64,000 bases of DNA, from positions 10,416,001 through 10,480,000 of the forward strand of contig NZ_CP034539.1 of assembly GCF_003963535.1 (NCBI RefSeq). The letters run 5' to 3'. Origin of the DNA: Streptomyces cyaneochromogenes (GTDB lineage: Bacteria > Actinomycetota > Actinomycetes > Streptomycetales > Streptomycetaceae). Position numbers and translations under genes: made by a program. Below, one piece after another: positions 53,643-63,046 of the stretch. The notes under the pieces are model-generated. The model had not been told where the DNA came from. It was given only the letters and a program-made list of their open reading frames with translations, and did not search any database. How positions within the stretch are numbered: the first letter of the stretch is position 1; each line of letters opens with the position of its first letter.

Positions 53643-54839
53643 GTGACCGTGCCCCGGATCTGGGCCGGAATGGACATCGGCAAAGAGCATCACCACTGCG
53701 TGGTGATCAACGAACGGGGCGAGCGTCTGCTGTCCCGCCGGGTCCTGAACGACGAAACAGCCCTGCTGGAGCTGATCCGCGACGTCCTGGACATCGACCG
53801 GGACGTGTTGTGGGCGATCGACATCAACCACGGCGTTGCCGCCCTGGTGATCGGTCTGCTGCTCAACCACGACCAGCCGATGGCCTACCTCACCGGCCGG
53901 GCCGTCCACCACGCTTCCGGCACCTACCGGGGCGAAGGCAAGACCGACGCCAAGGACGCCCTTGTCATCGCCGACCAGGCCCGCATGCGCCGCGACCTGG
54001 GCCAGCTGCGACCCGGCGACGAGATAGCCGTCGAGCTGCGCATCCTCACCGGGCGCCGCACCGACCTGGTGGCCGACCGCACCCGGCAGATCAACCGGCT
54101 CCGCGCCCAACTGCTGGAGATCTTCCCGGCCCTGGAGCGTGCCCTGGACATGACCAACAAGGGTCCGGTGGTCGTCCTGACGGGCTACCAGACGCCGGCT
54201 GCCATCCGCCGAAGCGGTGCGAAGCGCATCGAGACCTGGTTGCGCAACCGGAAGGTCCGAGGCGCGGCAGCTCTGGCGAAGACCCTCGCTGAGGCAGCCG
54301 AGGCCCAGCACACCGCACTGCCCGGCGAGAAGCTGGCCGCCGCCATGGTGGCCCGCCTCGCCAAGGGGGTGATGGCCCTGGATGAGGAGATCAGCGAGCT
54401 CGACGCGCTCATCGAGGGCCGGTTTCGCGAGCACCCGCAGGCCGAGGTGATCCGCAGCCTGCCGGGGATGGGAAGCCTGCTCGGAGCCGAGTTCCTGGCT
54501 GCCACCGGCGGTGACATGGACGCCTTCGACAGCGCCGACCGCCTCGCCGGCTACGGCGGTGTTGCTCCCGCGCCACGGGACTCCGGACGCGTCAGCGGCA
54601 ACCTTCACCGCCCCCGGCGCTACCACCGCGGCCTGCTGCGGGTCTTCTACCTCTCCGCGATGGCCAGCCTGAAATCCTGCCCGGCCTCGAAAACCTTCTA
54701 CGACCGCAAGAGAGCCGAAGGCAAGGGGCACAAGCAGGCCCTGATCGCCCTCGCCCGCCGACGGGTGAACGTCCTCTGGGCAATGCTGCGTGACGGACAG
54801 CGCTACCACGAGTCACTTCCCGTCACGGCAGCAGCTTGA
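53643..54839 (+). CDS. IS110-family transposase (DEDD recombinase)
   Basis: A 398-residue IS110 transposase. Its RuvC-like N-terminal domain has Asp11 (WAGMDIGKEHH), Asp60 (VLWAID, an acidic residue in the usual Glu position), Asp102 and Asp105 (GKTDAKDA). A helical middle (RRTDLVADRTRQINRLRAQL) leads to the C-terminal Transposase_20 domain with the Ser recombinase-like region IRSLPGMGSLLGAEFLAATG, DRLAGYGGVAPAPRDSG. All parts are intact, so it is probably active. Inserted between divergent VOC and WYL genes. Confidence 0.93.
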   Translation: MTVPRIWAGMDIGKEHHHCVVINERGERLLSRRVLNDETALLELIRDVLDIDRDVLWAIDINHGVAALVIGLLLNHDQPMAYLTGRAVHHASGTYRGEGKTDAKDALVIADQARMRRDLGQLRPGDEIAVELRILTGRRTDLVADRTRQINRLRAQLLEIFPALERALDMTNKGPVVVLTGYQTPAAIRRSGAKRIETWLRNRKVRGAAALAKTLAEAAEAQHTALPGEKLAAAMVARLAKGVMALDEEISELDALIEGRFREHPQAEVIRSLPGMGSLLGAEFLAATGGDMDAFDSADRLAGYGGVAPAPRDSGRVSGNLHRPRRYHRGLLRVFYLSAMASLKSCPASKTFYDRKRAEGKGHKQALIALARRRVNVLWAMLRDGQRYHESLPVTAAA

Positions 54840-54942
54840 CTTCAGCATTGGGATGTTCCTTCTCGCAGGTCGTAGGTACGCATCCGCCAGCCTGACCGGG
54901 ATATGCGCCGCATCGTGTCGCAATTCCTGGAAAAATTGGTGG

Positions 54943-55908
54943 GTGACCCCAGATCGCTTCTTCACCCTGATGCTGCTCCTCACATCGAGGGATGCCGTGA
55001 CCACACAGGAACTCGCCTCAGCGCTCGGGGTGTCCCTTCGAACCATCACCCGAGATCTGAACTGGCTCCGCGACGCCGGTCTGCCGGTGACCGCACACCG
55101 GGGCCGCCTCGGAGGCGTGACCATGCTGCCCGGGTCCGGGCTCGACCTCACGCGACTCACACCGGGCGAGCGTGATCATCTGTCGCTCACTGGGCTGGAT
55201 GAGAAGCAACGCGCGGAGCTCAACGCATCAGGCGAAAGCCGGCGCGCGCTCTCCAAGATCGCCGCTACACAGCCACGTCGAGTTCATGAGCTCCTGCCGC
55301 TCACCGACGTAGTGCACGTGGACAGCCGTCCCTGGCGTCAGGCACGAGCCTCCGGCACGACTCCGGCTTCGCTTATCGGCGCATTGCGGCGAGGTCGCCG
55401 GCTACGGATCGAGTACGACAGCCCACGCGAGTCATGCCCACGCGACCTGGTCGTGGATCCCTACGGGCTGTTCGCCAAGGCCGGCATCTGGTACCTCGTC
55501 GCCGACTGTGCCCGAGTGCCACGGTTGTACCGACTCGAACGGATCACCACGTGGAAAGAAGTCGACCAGCCACGACGGATCCGCGAGAGCCAGACCCTGG
55601 CCACCGTCGCTGCGGCGCTCGTTGATCAGTGGGAACACAACCATGCGATAGAGGTCAGCGCCACCATCGACCAGACCCAGATCGAGCGAGCGCAACGGAT
55701 CTTTGGCCTACGACTCATCCAGGACGACCATGAGGAATCCACCACCGGCCACAGGGTGAGGATCCGCTTCCTGCATCTGGAGGACGTGCGAGCACTGCTG
55801 CCGTTCGGGAGCGCCATCACTGTGCACGGCCCCACCGAAGCCAGGGCTCACCTCCGCGACCTCGCCACCAATCTTGCCCACCACTATGCGCCGTCACCAA
55901 CGTCCTGA
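54943..55908 (+). CDS. WYL-domain transcriptional regulator
   Basis: The GTG at 54943 begins VTPDRFFTLMLLLTSRDAVT, a natural WYL start; the longer frame from 54790 overlaps the IS110 gene. The protein is 321 residues. HTH_11 domain: TTQELASALGVSLRTITRDL, NWLRDAGLPVTAHRGRLGGV. WYL domain: LIGALRRGRRLRIEYDSPRE, VVDPYGLFAKAGIWYLVADC. WCX-like C-terminus: VRIRFLHLEDVRALLPFGSA. WYL proteins often regulate adjacent VOC genes; here the VOC gene is on the other side of the IS110 insertion. Confidence 0.9.
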   Translation: MTPDRFFTLMLLLTSRDAVTTQELASALGVSLRTITRDLNWLRDAGLPVTAHRGRLGGVTMLPGSGLDLTRLTPGERDHLSLTGLDEKQRAELNASGESRRALSKIAATQPRRVHELLPLTDVVHVDSRPWRQARASGTTPASLIGALRRGRRLRIEYDSPRESCPRDLVVDPYGLFAKAGIWYLVADCARVPRLYRLERITTWKEVDQPRRIRESQTLATVAAALVDQWEHNHAIEVSATIDQTQIERAQRIFGLRLIQDDHEESTTGHRVRIRFLHLEDVRALLPFGSAITVHGPTEARAHLRDLATNLAHHYAPSPTS

Positions 55909-55921
55909 CCCGCAACGGCTA

Positions 55922-56800
55922 CTGAGATTTTCGGCCTAGGGCGACAGTGATCTCGCGGGTGGGTGTGTCCCTGGAGGATGCGGTATCCCGATGGGGGTGG
56001 CCTGACCGCGAAGCATCGGGCCCGGCGGGAGCCAGTGCGGTTTGAGGCTGCCGAGTATTCGCGCACGGGGTGACACCGCCGCAGGTCGCGCGGCGGTTAC
56101 GGGTGTCACGCAAGTCCGCTTGTGCCTGGCATGCCCGCTGGTGGGACAGCGGTGTTGAGGCCCTGCGGAGCAAAGGGCCGTCCGAGTGTCCGTCACGGAC
56201 GAAGCCGGAGTGGCGGGCCTGGATGGCGGCGGAGCTGGAGAAGGGGCCGGCCGCGCACGGCTGGACGGAGGACCAGCGCTGGACCCTGGCCCGGGTGGCC
56301 ACGGTGATCGCCCGGCGCTTGCATGTGCGCTTCAGTTCGGCGCAGACCCGGCGCATTCTGCACAGGTTGGGTTTTTCGGTGCAGGCGCCGGTGCGCCGGG
56401 CCGCCGAGCGTGACGAGAAGGCCGTGGCCAGGCGGATCAAGGAGACGTGGCCGCAGGTGGAAAGACGGTGAGGGACCAGGACCCCCGGCTGCGCTTTGCC
56501 AACGAGGCAGGACAGCTGCTGCGGCCGCCGAAGGCTTGCACCTGGTCCCGCCGAGGCTGTCCGCCCCTCGTCCGGGTCCGGGCGGCCGGCTCGGGCCGTA
56601 TCTCCATGGCGGGACTGGTCTGCCGCAAGGCCGGTCAGCGCACCCGGCTGGTCTTCCGGATGCTGGTCCACCACGGCCGTAAGGGTGAGAAGAAGGGCTT
56701 TCGGGAGAGAGACTTCGCCTCGTTGCTGGACTCCGCCCACCAGCAGCTCGGCGGCAACATCGTGCCGGTCTGGGACAACTACAGCCACCACGTCGACGTG
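55922..56800 (+). pseudogene. IS630-type element, left copy, 3' truncated
   Basis: It begins at CTGAG after the TA at 55920-55921. Coding: VTPPQVARRLRVSRKSACAW, VEALRSKGPSECPSRTKPEW, LARVATVIARRLHVRFSSAQ, LHRLGFSVQAPVRRAAERDE, then a stop at 56471. After a shift: RFANEAGQLLRPPKACTWSR (the usual catalytic D-E-A-G is N-E-A-G), LAHQQ-like LDSAHQQLGGNIVPVWDNYS and HHVDV. It ends at about 56800, about 80 residues short and without the last catalytic Glu or its right end. An inverted copy is at 60722-61513. Confidence 0.85.
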
Positions 56801-56847
56801 CAAGGCAACTCGCGGCTTGGCTGGGGGCGCAGCTCGTGGCCGTAGCG

Positions 56848-57801
56848 TCAGCCCCGCCGGACCGCCCCGAGCTGGGCCCGGTGCAGGTCTGGGGCGGTGA
56901 ATCGCTGCGCCACCGTGCGCAGAACGCGGGCCATCGCCTGGGCGGGTGGGGTGGCAGGGCGTGCCGCGGCGCGGGCGAGGAGGATGCGGCGGGTGGGGGC
57001 CGGGACGTCGGAGGCGAACGGCAGGAGGCGTACGTCGCTGCGTCGGCTGGTGAGGGCCAGGCGGGGTGCGAGGGCGATGCCGAGACCGGCGGCGACCATG
57101 GCCTGCGCCTCCTGGTAGTCGTGCGAGGAGTACGCGATGCGTGGCTCGAATCCCGCCTGGCGGCAGCTTCGGCGCAGGACGTCGGCGACGGGGTGGTTGT
57201 CGGCGCGGATGATCCACTCCTGGTCGGCGAGGTCACCGAGGCGCACGGAGGGATGGGTACGCAGGGGTGAGTCGGCAGGGACGACCAGCACCGTGGGGTC
57301 GTCCAGCAGGTGGGTGAGGGCGAGCGCCGGATCGTCGAGGCGGTTCCATTCGTAGTCCCAGAGCAGCCCCTGCTCCACCTCGCCGGTGTGCAGCATCTCG
57401 CGGAGCTCCGCGAGGACCCCGGCGCGCACCTCGATGCGGATTCCGGTGTGGCGGCGGCGGAAGCGGGTGAGCACGAGCGGCAGCAGGGACGCGCTCGCCG
57501 TAGGGAAGGAACCGAGCCGCAAGGTGCCCTGGTCGAGGGCCGTGAACGAGTCCAAGTCAGCTTGTGCTGCGCGCAGTTCACGGCGGATCGCCTGACCTCG
57601 CTCGGCGAGCGCGGCACCCGCCGGGGTGGGGCGGATACCACGCGGCAGCCGCTCGATGAGGGGCTGCCCTGCCTCCTGCTCCAGCAGGGACATCTGCTGG
57701 GAGGCGGCGGAGGTGGTCATGCCGAGGGCTTCCGCCGCGGCAGTGAGTGATCCGCGTTCGGTGGCCTCGGTGAGCAGCAGCAGGCGACGCACGTTGAGCA
57801 T
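56848..57801 (-). CDS. LysR-family regulator
   Basis: A 317-residue LysR protein from the ATG at 57801. HTH: LNVRRLLLLTEATERGSLTA, AAEALGMTTSAASQQMSLLE. The effector domain reads LRLGSFPTASASLLPLVLTR, PDDPTVLV-like LDDPTVLVVPADSPLRTHPS and IAYSSHDYQEAQAMVAAGLG. It is divergent from prpF; a T-N11-A LysR box lies 10 bases upstream of its own start. It probably activates the prpF-carrier genes in response to the carried acid. Its 3' end lies about 45 bases from the truncated left IS630 copy. Confidence 0.92.
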   Translation of the reverse strand: MLNVRRLLLLTEATERGSLTAAAEALGMTTSAASQQMSLLEQEAGQPLIERLPRGIRPTPAGAALAERGQAIRRELRAAQADLDSFTALDQGTLRLGSFPTASASLLPLVLTRFRRRHTGIRIEVRAGVLAELREMLHTGEVEQGLLWDYEWNRLDDPALALTHLLDDPTVLVVPADSPLRTHPSVRLGDLADQEWIIRADNHPVADVLRRSCRQAGFEPRIAYSSHDYQEAQAMVAAGLGIALAPRLALTSRRSDVRLLPFASDVPAPTRRILLARAAARPATPPAQAMARVLRTVAQRFTAPDLHRAQLGAVRRG

Positions 57802-57810
57802 GCCGTCGAC

Positions 57811-57825
57811 TTTAGCTGAGCTAAA
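57811..57825. promoter_or_regulatory. LysR-box palindrome
   Basis: TTTAGC-TGA-GCTAAA, a perfect 15-base palindrome matching the T-N11-A LysR-type motif, located between lysR and prpF. Confidence 0.72.
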
Positions 57826-57973
57826 CCCAGGTGAAGCGAACTGCGATTGTTCCGAAGTCATGCCTCTGCGAAGGTCTCCGCAATCGCCGAGCGGTTCACG
57901 GGCCCGCAATGCGCCCGTAACCGCTGCCTCGGCCCTTTTCCCTACCTCCGTTGACCCAGGAAGAGCCTCAGAC

Positions 57974-59092
57974 GTGCACATTCCCGCGACCCTGGTGCGT
58001 GGCGGCACAAGCAAGTGCTGGCTGTTCAACCAGGTCGAAGTCCCGACCGACCGTGGCGACCTCGAAAGGCTGCTGGTCGCCGCGTACGGCGCCACTGATC
58101 CCGTGGAGCTGGACGGTGTGGGCGGGGCGACCCCCACCACCTCGAAAGCGGCCGTGGTCAGCGCCTCACCCGAGCCCGGCGTCGACGTCGACTACCTGTT
58201 CGCCCAAGTCGGCATCGGGACGGGCTCGGTGGAGTGGACGAGCAACTGCGGCAACTGCGCCACCGGCGTCGCCCTGTACGCGGTGACCAAAGGAATGGTT
58301 CCGGTCACCGGCGACCGGACGCGCGTGGTGATGCGCAACACCAATACCGGCGCGGTCCTCGAAGGGATCGTCGAGACCCCCGGAGGCGTGGTGCAGCACT
58401 TCGGCCGCCAGACGGTACCCGGCACCCGTGCAGGCGGGGTCGCGGTCGGCCTCACCTTCCGCGACCCCGCCGGTAGCACTGCCTTACTGCTCCCCACCGG
58501 CCAGGCCGCCCAGGACCTGCGGGTCGGCGACGCCGAGCCGGTACGCGTGAGCATGGTGACCGCGGGAGCGCCAGTCGTCCTTGTCGACGCCGCCGGTGCC
58601 GGGCGTACCGGTGCCGAGTCACTGGAGCGGATGACCGCAGACGTCTCCTGGCTGCGCACCGTCCGTCATACCGCCGCACCCCTGATGGGGCTGCTCCGGC
58701 CGGGCGAGGAACCGGGCGACGCGGTGCCCAAGGTGGGCCTGGTCGGCCCGCCGGTTCCGTACACCACCACCCTCGGTGAACCGATCGGTGCCGAGGACTA
58801 CGACGTGTCGGTGCGCATGCTCAGCATGAACGCCCCGCACCCCGCGATCGGCCTGACCTCTGCCGTCGCCGTCGCGGCGGCCGGGCTGCTGCAGGGGTCC
58901 GTGGTCTCCAGGATCACGGGCGGCCCGACCGACGAGTGGTTGCGCCTCGGCACGCCCGCCGGCGTCGTCGCGGTCCGCTGCACCGATGTGAGGGACGGCG
59001 TGCCGAGCCGGGTCACCGTGCAGCGCGCGGCCCGTCTGCTCGCCGACGCCCGCATCTACGTACCGGAAGCAGGCAGCCCGCAAGCCGCCTGA
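57974..59092 (+). CDS. prpF: PrpF-family isomerase
   Basis: A 372-residue PrpF protein from the GTG at 57974. It has VHIPATLVRGGTSKCWLFNQ (N-terminal RGGTSK motif; the usual TSKG is TSKC), DGVGGATPTTSKAAVVS, VGIGTGSVEWTSNCGNCATG (SNCGN active-site signature), AGAPVVLVDAAG and VRMLSMNAPHPAIGLTSAVA. The family has the diaminopimelate-epimerase fold and isomerises double bonds, for example trans-aconitate-type acids next to AcnD or 4-oxalomesaconate. There is no AcnD here. A MatC-like carrier follows, suggesting a job on an imported di- or tricarboxylate. Confidence 0.9.
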   Translation: MHIPATLVRGGTSKCWLFNQVEVPTDRGDLERLLVAAYGATDPVELDGVGGATPTTSKAAVVSASPEPGVDVDYLFAQVGIGTGSVEWTSNCGNCATGVALYAVTKGMVPVTGDRTRVVMRNTNTGAVLEGIVETPGGVVQHFGRQTVPGTRAGGVAVGLTFRDPAGSTALLLPTGQAAQDLRVGDAEPVRVSMVTAGAPVVLVDAAGAGRTGAESLERMTADVSWLRTVRHTAAPLMGLLRPGEEPGDAVPKVGLVGPPVPYTTTLGEPIGAEDYDVSVRMLSMNAPHPAIGLTSAVAVAAAGLLQGSVVSRITGGPTDEWLRLGTPAGVVAVRCTDVRDGVPSRVTVQRAARLLADARIYVPEAGSPQAA

Positions 59093-59152
59093 GCCGCGAC
59101 GAACATCACCTCGGTCGGGCCGGCTCCCAGCCGTCCGCACCGGGATACTCTC

Positions 59153-59168
59153 GCGCCCCGCGGGGCGC
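59153..59168. repeat. GC palindrome between prpF and carrier
   Basis: GCGCCCCG-CGGGGCGC is a perfect 16-base palindrome, 61 bases after the prpF stop and 33 before the carrier start. It may be a weak terminator or processing site. Confidence 0.45.
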
Positions 59169-59200
59169 GCCACCCCGTCCCCACCGCACCAAGGACAAAG

Positions 59201-60454
59201 ATGTCTGCTGAAGTGATCTCCATAGGCGCCCTGTTGGTGATGTTCGTGGTCGGCACCGTGCTGCCGATCAACCTGGGCATCCTCGCCTTCGTCGCCACCT
59301 TCGCGGTCGGGACCGCCTCGCTCGGCCTCACCGAGGACGAGATCTTCGAGGGGTTCCCGGCGAAGCTCTTCGTCACCATCGTCGGAGTCACCTACCTGTT
59401 CTCCGTCGCGCGCCGCAACGGCACCATCGACTGGCTCGTCGCGGCCGGGGTGCGGCTGGTACGCGGCAAGGTGCAGCTCATCCCCTGGGTGCTGTTCCTG
59501 GTGGCCGCCCTGCTGACGGCGTTCGGTACGTTCACCCCGGCCGCGGTCGCGATCCTCGCACCGATCGGCATGAACTTCGCCTACCGCTACAAGCTCAACC
59601 CGCTGGTCGTCGGCATGATGGTGATCAGCGGCGGACACGCGGGGGCGTTCTCCCCGCTGGCCGTCTCCGGAGCGCTGGTGCTCGGCCTCGTCGACAAGAC
59701 CGATCTGCAGGTCTCCGCCGTCGCGCTGTTCAGCGCCAGCTTCGTGATCAACCTGCTGCTCTCGATCCTCACCTACGCCCTGCTCGCCAAGCGTCCCGCC
59801 CCGCTGGTCGAGGGCGCCGCGGAGGCAGCCGACGACGAGGACCTCGATGTCTCCGGCAGGCCCGATTGGCGGCAGTGGCTCACCCTTGCTTCTCTGGTGG
59901 CCCTCGTCGTCGGCGCGCTCGGCTTCCACCTGGAGATCGGCTTCCTTGCGCTGGCTGCCGGCGCCCTGCTGGCCCTGGTGGACATGAAGCGGCAGGAGAA
60001 GGCCGTGGACGGCGTCAGCTGGTCCACCCTGCTTCTGGTCGCGGGGATGATGACGTACATCGCGATGCTGGAGAAGGCCGGCATCATCGAGGAGATCTCC
60101 GAACATGCCGCCAACCTGGGCGCCCCGCTCGTCGTCGCCCTGCTGCTGTGCTTCACCGTGGCCATCACCTCCGCCTTCGCCTCCTCCACCGCGATTCTCA
60201 CAGCGATCATCCCCATCGCCGTACCGCTGCTGCTCTCCAGCCACCTCAGCGCCGCCGGACTGATCGCCGCGCTCGCCGTCTCCACGACGATCGTCGACAC
60301 CTCGCCCTTCTCGACCAACGGAGCACTCGTCCTCAGCAACGCCCGTGGGGTGGACGCCCGTCGCTTCTACCGCCAGGTCATCGGCTACACCGGCGGAATC
60401 GTCGCCCTCGGCCCCGTCGTCGCCTGGGGCGCCCTGGTCCTGCCCTGGTCATAG
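59201..60454 (+). CDS. MatC-like dicarboxylate carrier
   Basis: A 417-residue integral membrane protein with about 11-12 helices: VISIGALLVMFVVGTVLPIN, LGILAFVATFAVGTASLGL, PAKLFVTIVGVTYLFSVARR, LIPWVLFLVAALLTAFGTF, PAAVAILAPIGMNFAYRYKL, VVGMMVISGGHAGAFSPLAV, and IVDTSPFSTNGALVL near the end. The two SPL/SPF re-entrant motifs are those of the ion-transporter superfamily (MatC/CitM). Probably imports a malonate- or citrate-like acid for the adjacent PrpF. Controlled with prpF by lysR. Confidence 0.86.
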   Translation: MSAEVISIGALLVMFVVGTVLPINLGILAFVATFAVGTASLGLTEDEIFEGFPAKLFVTIVGVTYLFSVARRNGTIDWLVAAGVRLVRGKVQLIPWVLFLVAALLTAFGTFTPAAVAILAPIGMNFAYRYKLNPLVVGMMVISGGHAGAFSPLAVSGALVLGLVDKTDLQVSAVALFSASFVINLLLSILTYALLAKRPAPLVEGAAEAADDEDLDVSGRPDWRQWLTLASLVALVVGALGFHLEIGFLALAAGALLALVDMKRQEKAVDGVSWSTLLLVAGMMTYIAMLEKAGIIEEISEHAANLGAPLVVALLLCFTVAITSAFASSTAILTAIIPIAVPLLLSSHLSAAGLIAALAVSTTIVDTSPFSTNGALVLSNARGVDARRFYRQVIGYTGGIVALGPVVAWGALVLPWS

Positions 60455-60477
60455 CGCAAAAGGCCGACGACGGACAG

Positions 60478-60515
60478 CGGAGGGCGCCGAACTGGACCAC
60501 GCACGGCGCCCTCCG
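60478..60515 (+). terminator. Hairpin terminator of the prpF-carrier operon
   Basis: Perfect 12-base arms CGGAGGGCGCCG (60478-60489) and CGGCGCCCTCCG (60504-60515) with a 14-base loop, 24 bases after the carrier stop. Confidence 0.72.
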
Positions 60516-60721
60516 TGCTGATTCTGTGTGCAGAACCAGGGGGATACAGACGCAGTCGGCGACGGGCAGCGTGTACCGAAGCGACGCTTTCGACGCAGTG
60601 CGGGTAAGGCCCTCACGCGGAGGTCAAGCGACCGCCGCTTCCGCATCGGGACTATCGCACCGGACCCCGCCCGCCGTCGCGGGCCGTCCCGCGCCTCTGC
60701 GGCCTGTCGCATGCTGGGCTA

Positions 60722-61513
60722 CTGAGGTTTTCGGTTGGGTGACGTCATGGTGGCGTCGTGATCAGTCCGATGTCGGCGATGAACCCGTCGAGCAGGTCGG
60801 GCCGGTACTGCATCCGTTTGAGGCGGGTGCGGACGAGCCCGGCGAGGTCATTGATACTGCACGGGGCGAGGTTGCCCAGGCTCTTCTTCAAGTGCGCCCA
60901 CGCCCTCGGCCGGGTTGAGGTCGGGGGTGTAGGTCGGGAAGCGGAAGGCCGTCAGCCACGGCCGTTTCCCGGTCAGTTCGCGCATGGCGGCGTCGACGTG
61001 GTGGCTGTAGTTGTCCCAGACCAGCACGATGTTGCCGCCGAGCTGCTGGTGGGCGGAGTCCAGCAACGAGGCGAAGTCTCTCTCCCGAAAGCCCTTCTTC
61101 TCACCTTTACGGCCGTGGTGGACCAGCATCCGGAAGACCAGCCGGGTGCGTTGACCGGCCTTGCGGCAGACCAGGTCCGCCATGGAGATACGGCCCGAGC
61201 CGGCCGCCCGGACCCGGGCCAGGGGCGGACAGCCTCGGCGGGACCAGGTGCACGTCTTCGGCGGCCGCAGCAGCTGCCCCACCGCTGTCCCACCAGCGGG
61301 CATGCCAGGCATAAGCGGACTTGCGTGACACCCGTAACCGCCGCGCGACCTGCGGCGGTGTCACCCCGTGCGCGAATAACTCGGCAGCCTCAAACCGCAC
61401 TTGCTCCCGCCGGTCCCGCTGCTTCGCGATCAGGCCACCCCCATCGGGATACCGCATCCTCCAGGGACACACCCACCCACGAGATCACTGTCACCCTAGG
61501 CCGAAAATCTCAG
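60722..61513 (-). pseudogene. IS630-type element, right copy, internally deleted
   Basis: Both ends are present: CTGAGGTTTTCGG after the TA at 60720-60721 and, at the other end, CTGAGATTTTCGG read inward from 61513 with TA at 61514-61515. The code reads RREQVRFEAAELFAHGVTPP, VARRLRVSRKSAYAWHARWW, then jumps to QLLRPPKTCTWSRRGCPPLA, GGNIVLVWDNYSHHVDAAMR, RELTGKRPWLTAFRFPTYTP and DLNPAEGV. About 130 residues in the middle are deleted compared with the left copy, and a shift occurs later. Opposite orientation to the left copy. Confidence 0.86.
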
Positions 61514-61639
61514 TAGCCGTTGCACGTACCGGGCAAGGATCCGGTTACCCGCAAACGTTGTCCGACCTGCTCAACCTGCACACCGGGACCGCAACCGCCT
61601 GGAACGAAACCGCGGGCAACACCCGCTCCGGTTACACCG

Positions 61640-62040
61640 CCGAACTGTCCCAACGCGATCGCCGACGGCGAGGTCATACCTGAGGAGGGCGCGCCCGAAG
61701 TCATCTTCTGCATGGACGAGTTCGGGCCGATCAACCTGATGCCTCACCCGGGCCAGCAGTGGGCCGAACGCGGAGGCAAACACAAGGACCCCGACCGCGA
61801 ACCGCGCCGCGGGCGGCGGGCGACCTACACGTCGAGATCGCCTACACCCCGACCAACAGTTTCTGGCTCAACCGCATCGAAGCCCAGTTCACCGCCCTGC
61901 GCCACTGCACCCTCGACGGTACCGACCACGCCAGCCACGAGAAACAGGGCAGCATGATCCGCCGCTACAACATCTGGCGAAACCGTTACGCCGACGACCG
62001 GCGCCTACGCGCCGTCGTGGACAAGGCCAACGTCGCCTGA
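61640..62040 (+). pseudogene. IS630-family transposase, internally deleted
   Basis: A second IS630 type: AIADGEVIPEEGAPEVIFCM, DEFGPINLMPHPGQQWAERG (first Asp), KHKDPDREPRRGRRATYT, then after a jump and a frame change VEIAYTPTNSFWLNRIEAQF (final Glu), TALRHCTLDGTDHASHEKQG, MIRRYNIWRNRYADDRRLRA. About 75 residues with the second Asp are missing. It abuts the outer end of the right IS630 copy. Confidence 0.83.
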
Positions 62041-62107
62041 CTCGTGATTTGCGGCGCATCACACTAGAAAGCGCCCGCAGCAGGCATACCGAAAGGTCCG
62101 AAACGCT

Positions 62108-62839
62108 ATGCGCTTTACCTCTGAGGCGTCGTCCGACGGCGTCTTTGAACAGCTATTTCTCCTCGGCGACATCCCTGGCGTGCTATGGACGCCACGAGGG
62201 GCCGACGGGACCCGCCCCCTGATTTTAATGGGGCACGGCGGCGGTCAGAACAAGAAGGCCCCCAGCATCGTGGACCGTGCGTGCCGTTTCGTGGCCGAAT
62301 GCGGTTTCGCCGTGGTGGCGGTCGATGCGCCCAGCCACGGTGACCGGCCAGAACATGAGGAGTTCACCCGGATCGCAACCGAGTACGAGGCCCGACTTGA
62401 CGCCGGTGTGGGACTGGCTCCGCTGATCGCCAGCTTCCAGGCGCTCGTCGTCCGCCAGATTGTGCCGGAATGGCAGACAGTCCTCAACGCGATCCAGAAG
62501 CTCAGTCATGTTGGCATCGGCCCAGTTGGCTACTGGGGTGTGTCGCTGGGCTGCGTGATTGGGGTCCCGCTTATTGCCGCCGAGTCCCGGGTCCGGGCGG
62601 CGGTGCTGGGCCTGGGCGGTGCTGAGGTGCCAGCCGAGACCGCCGCGCGGATTACTGTCCCGGTGGAGTTTCTCGTGCAGTGGGATGATGAGCGAGTGCC
62701 ACGGACCCAGAGCCTGGCACTGTTCGACGCCTTCGCCTCAACCGAGAAGACGCTGCACGCCAACCCCGGCCAGCACGGTGAGGTCCCGGCATTCGAGATA
62801 GACAGCACGCTGCGGTTCTTCGCTCGGCACCTTGGCTGA
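62108..62839 (+). CDS. Alpha/beta hydrolase (dienelactone-hydrolase-like)
   Basis: A 243-residue hydrolase from the ATG at 62108. LILMGHGGGQNKKAPSIVDR is the oxyanion part (GHGGG), YWGVSLGCVIGVPLIA the elbow with Ser146 (GVSLG), VPVEFLVQWDDERVPRTQSL the acid loop, and HANPGQHGEVPAFEIDST supplies the His. It resembles esterases near small regulatory pairs in Streptomyces. Complete; substrate unknown. Confidence 0.87.
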   Translation: MRFTSEASSDGVFEQLFLLGDIPGVLWTPRGADGTRPLILMGHGGGQNKKAPSIVDRACRFVAECGFAVVAVDAPSHGDRPEHEEFTRIATEYEARLDAGVGLAPLIASFQALVVRQIVPEWQTVLNAIQKLSHVGIGPVGYWGVSLGCVIGVPLIAAESRVRAAVLGLGGAEVPAETAARITVPVEFLVQWDDERVPRTQSLALFDAFASTEKTLHANPGQHGEVPAFEIDSTLRFFARHLG

Positions 62840-63046
62840 TACCTCCGCCTGTACTCCGTGACTCGCCGACCGGGATCCGTCCCGGATGGGAACGTTCAGC
62901 GCGCACTGGCCAGAGTGCCGACAAAGTTCAGGCTCGGACACGTAACCGTTCCGGTGCCAGTAAGGACATCACCAGGGCGAACGTTGCCTGACGCGGCACT
63001 AGAGATTGGATTTTTGACGGCGGAGGTTATGGCGCCGCGTGATGGC

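Noticed and set aside
53448..54809. 453-codon minus-strand frame over the IS110 gene
   Set aside because: Antisense of a clear IS110 transposase.
58619..60244. 541-codon minus-strand frame
   Set aside because: Antisense of prpF and the carrier; Gln/Gly/Asp-rich shadow of membrane-helix codons.
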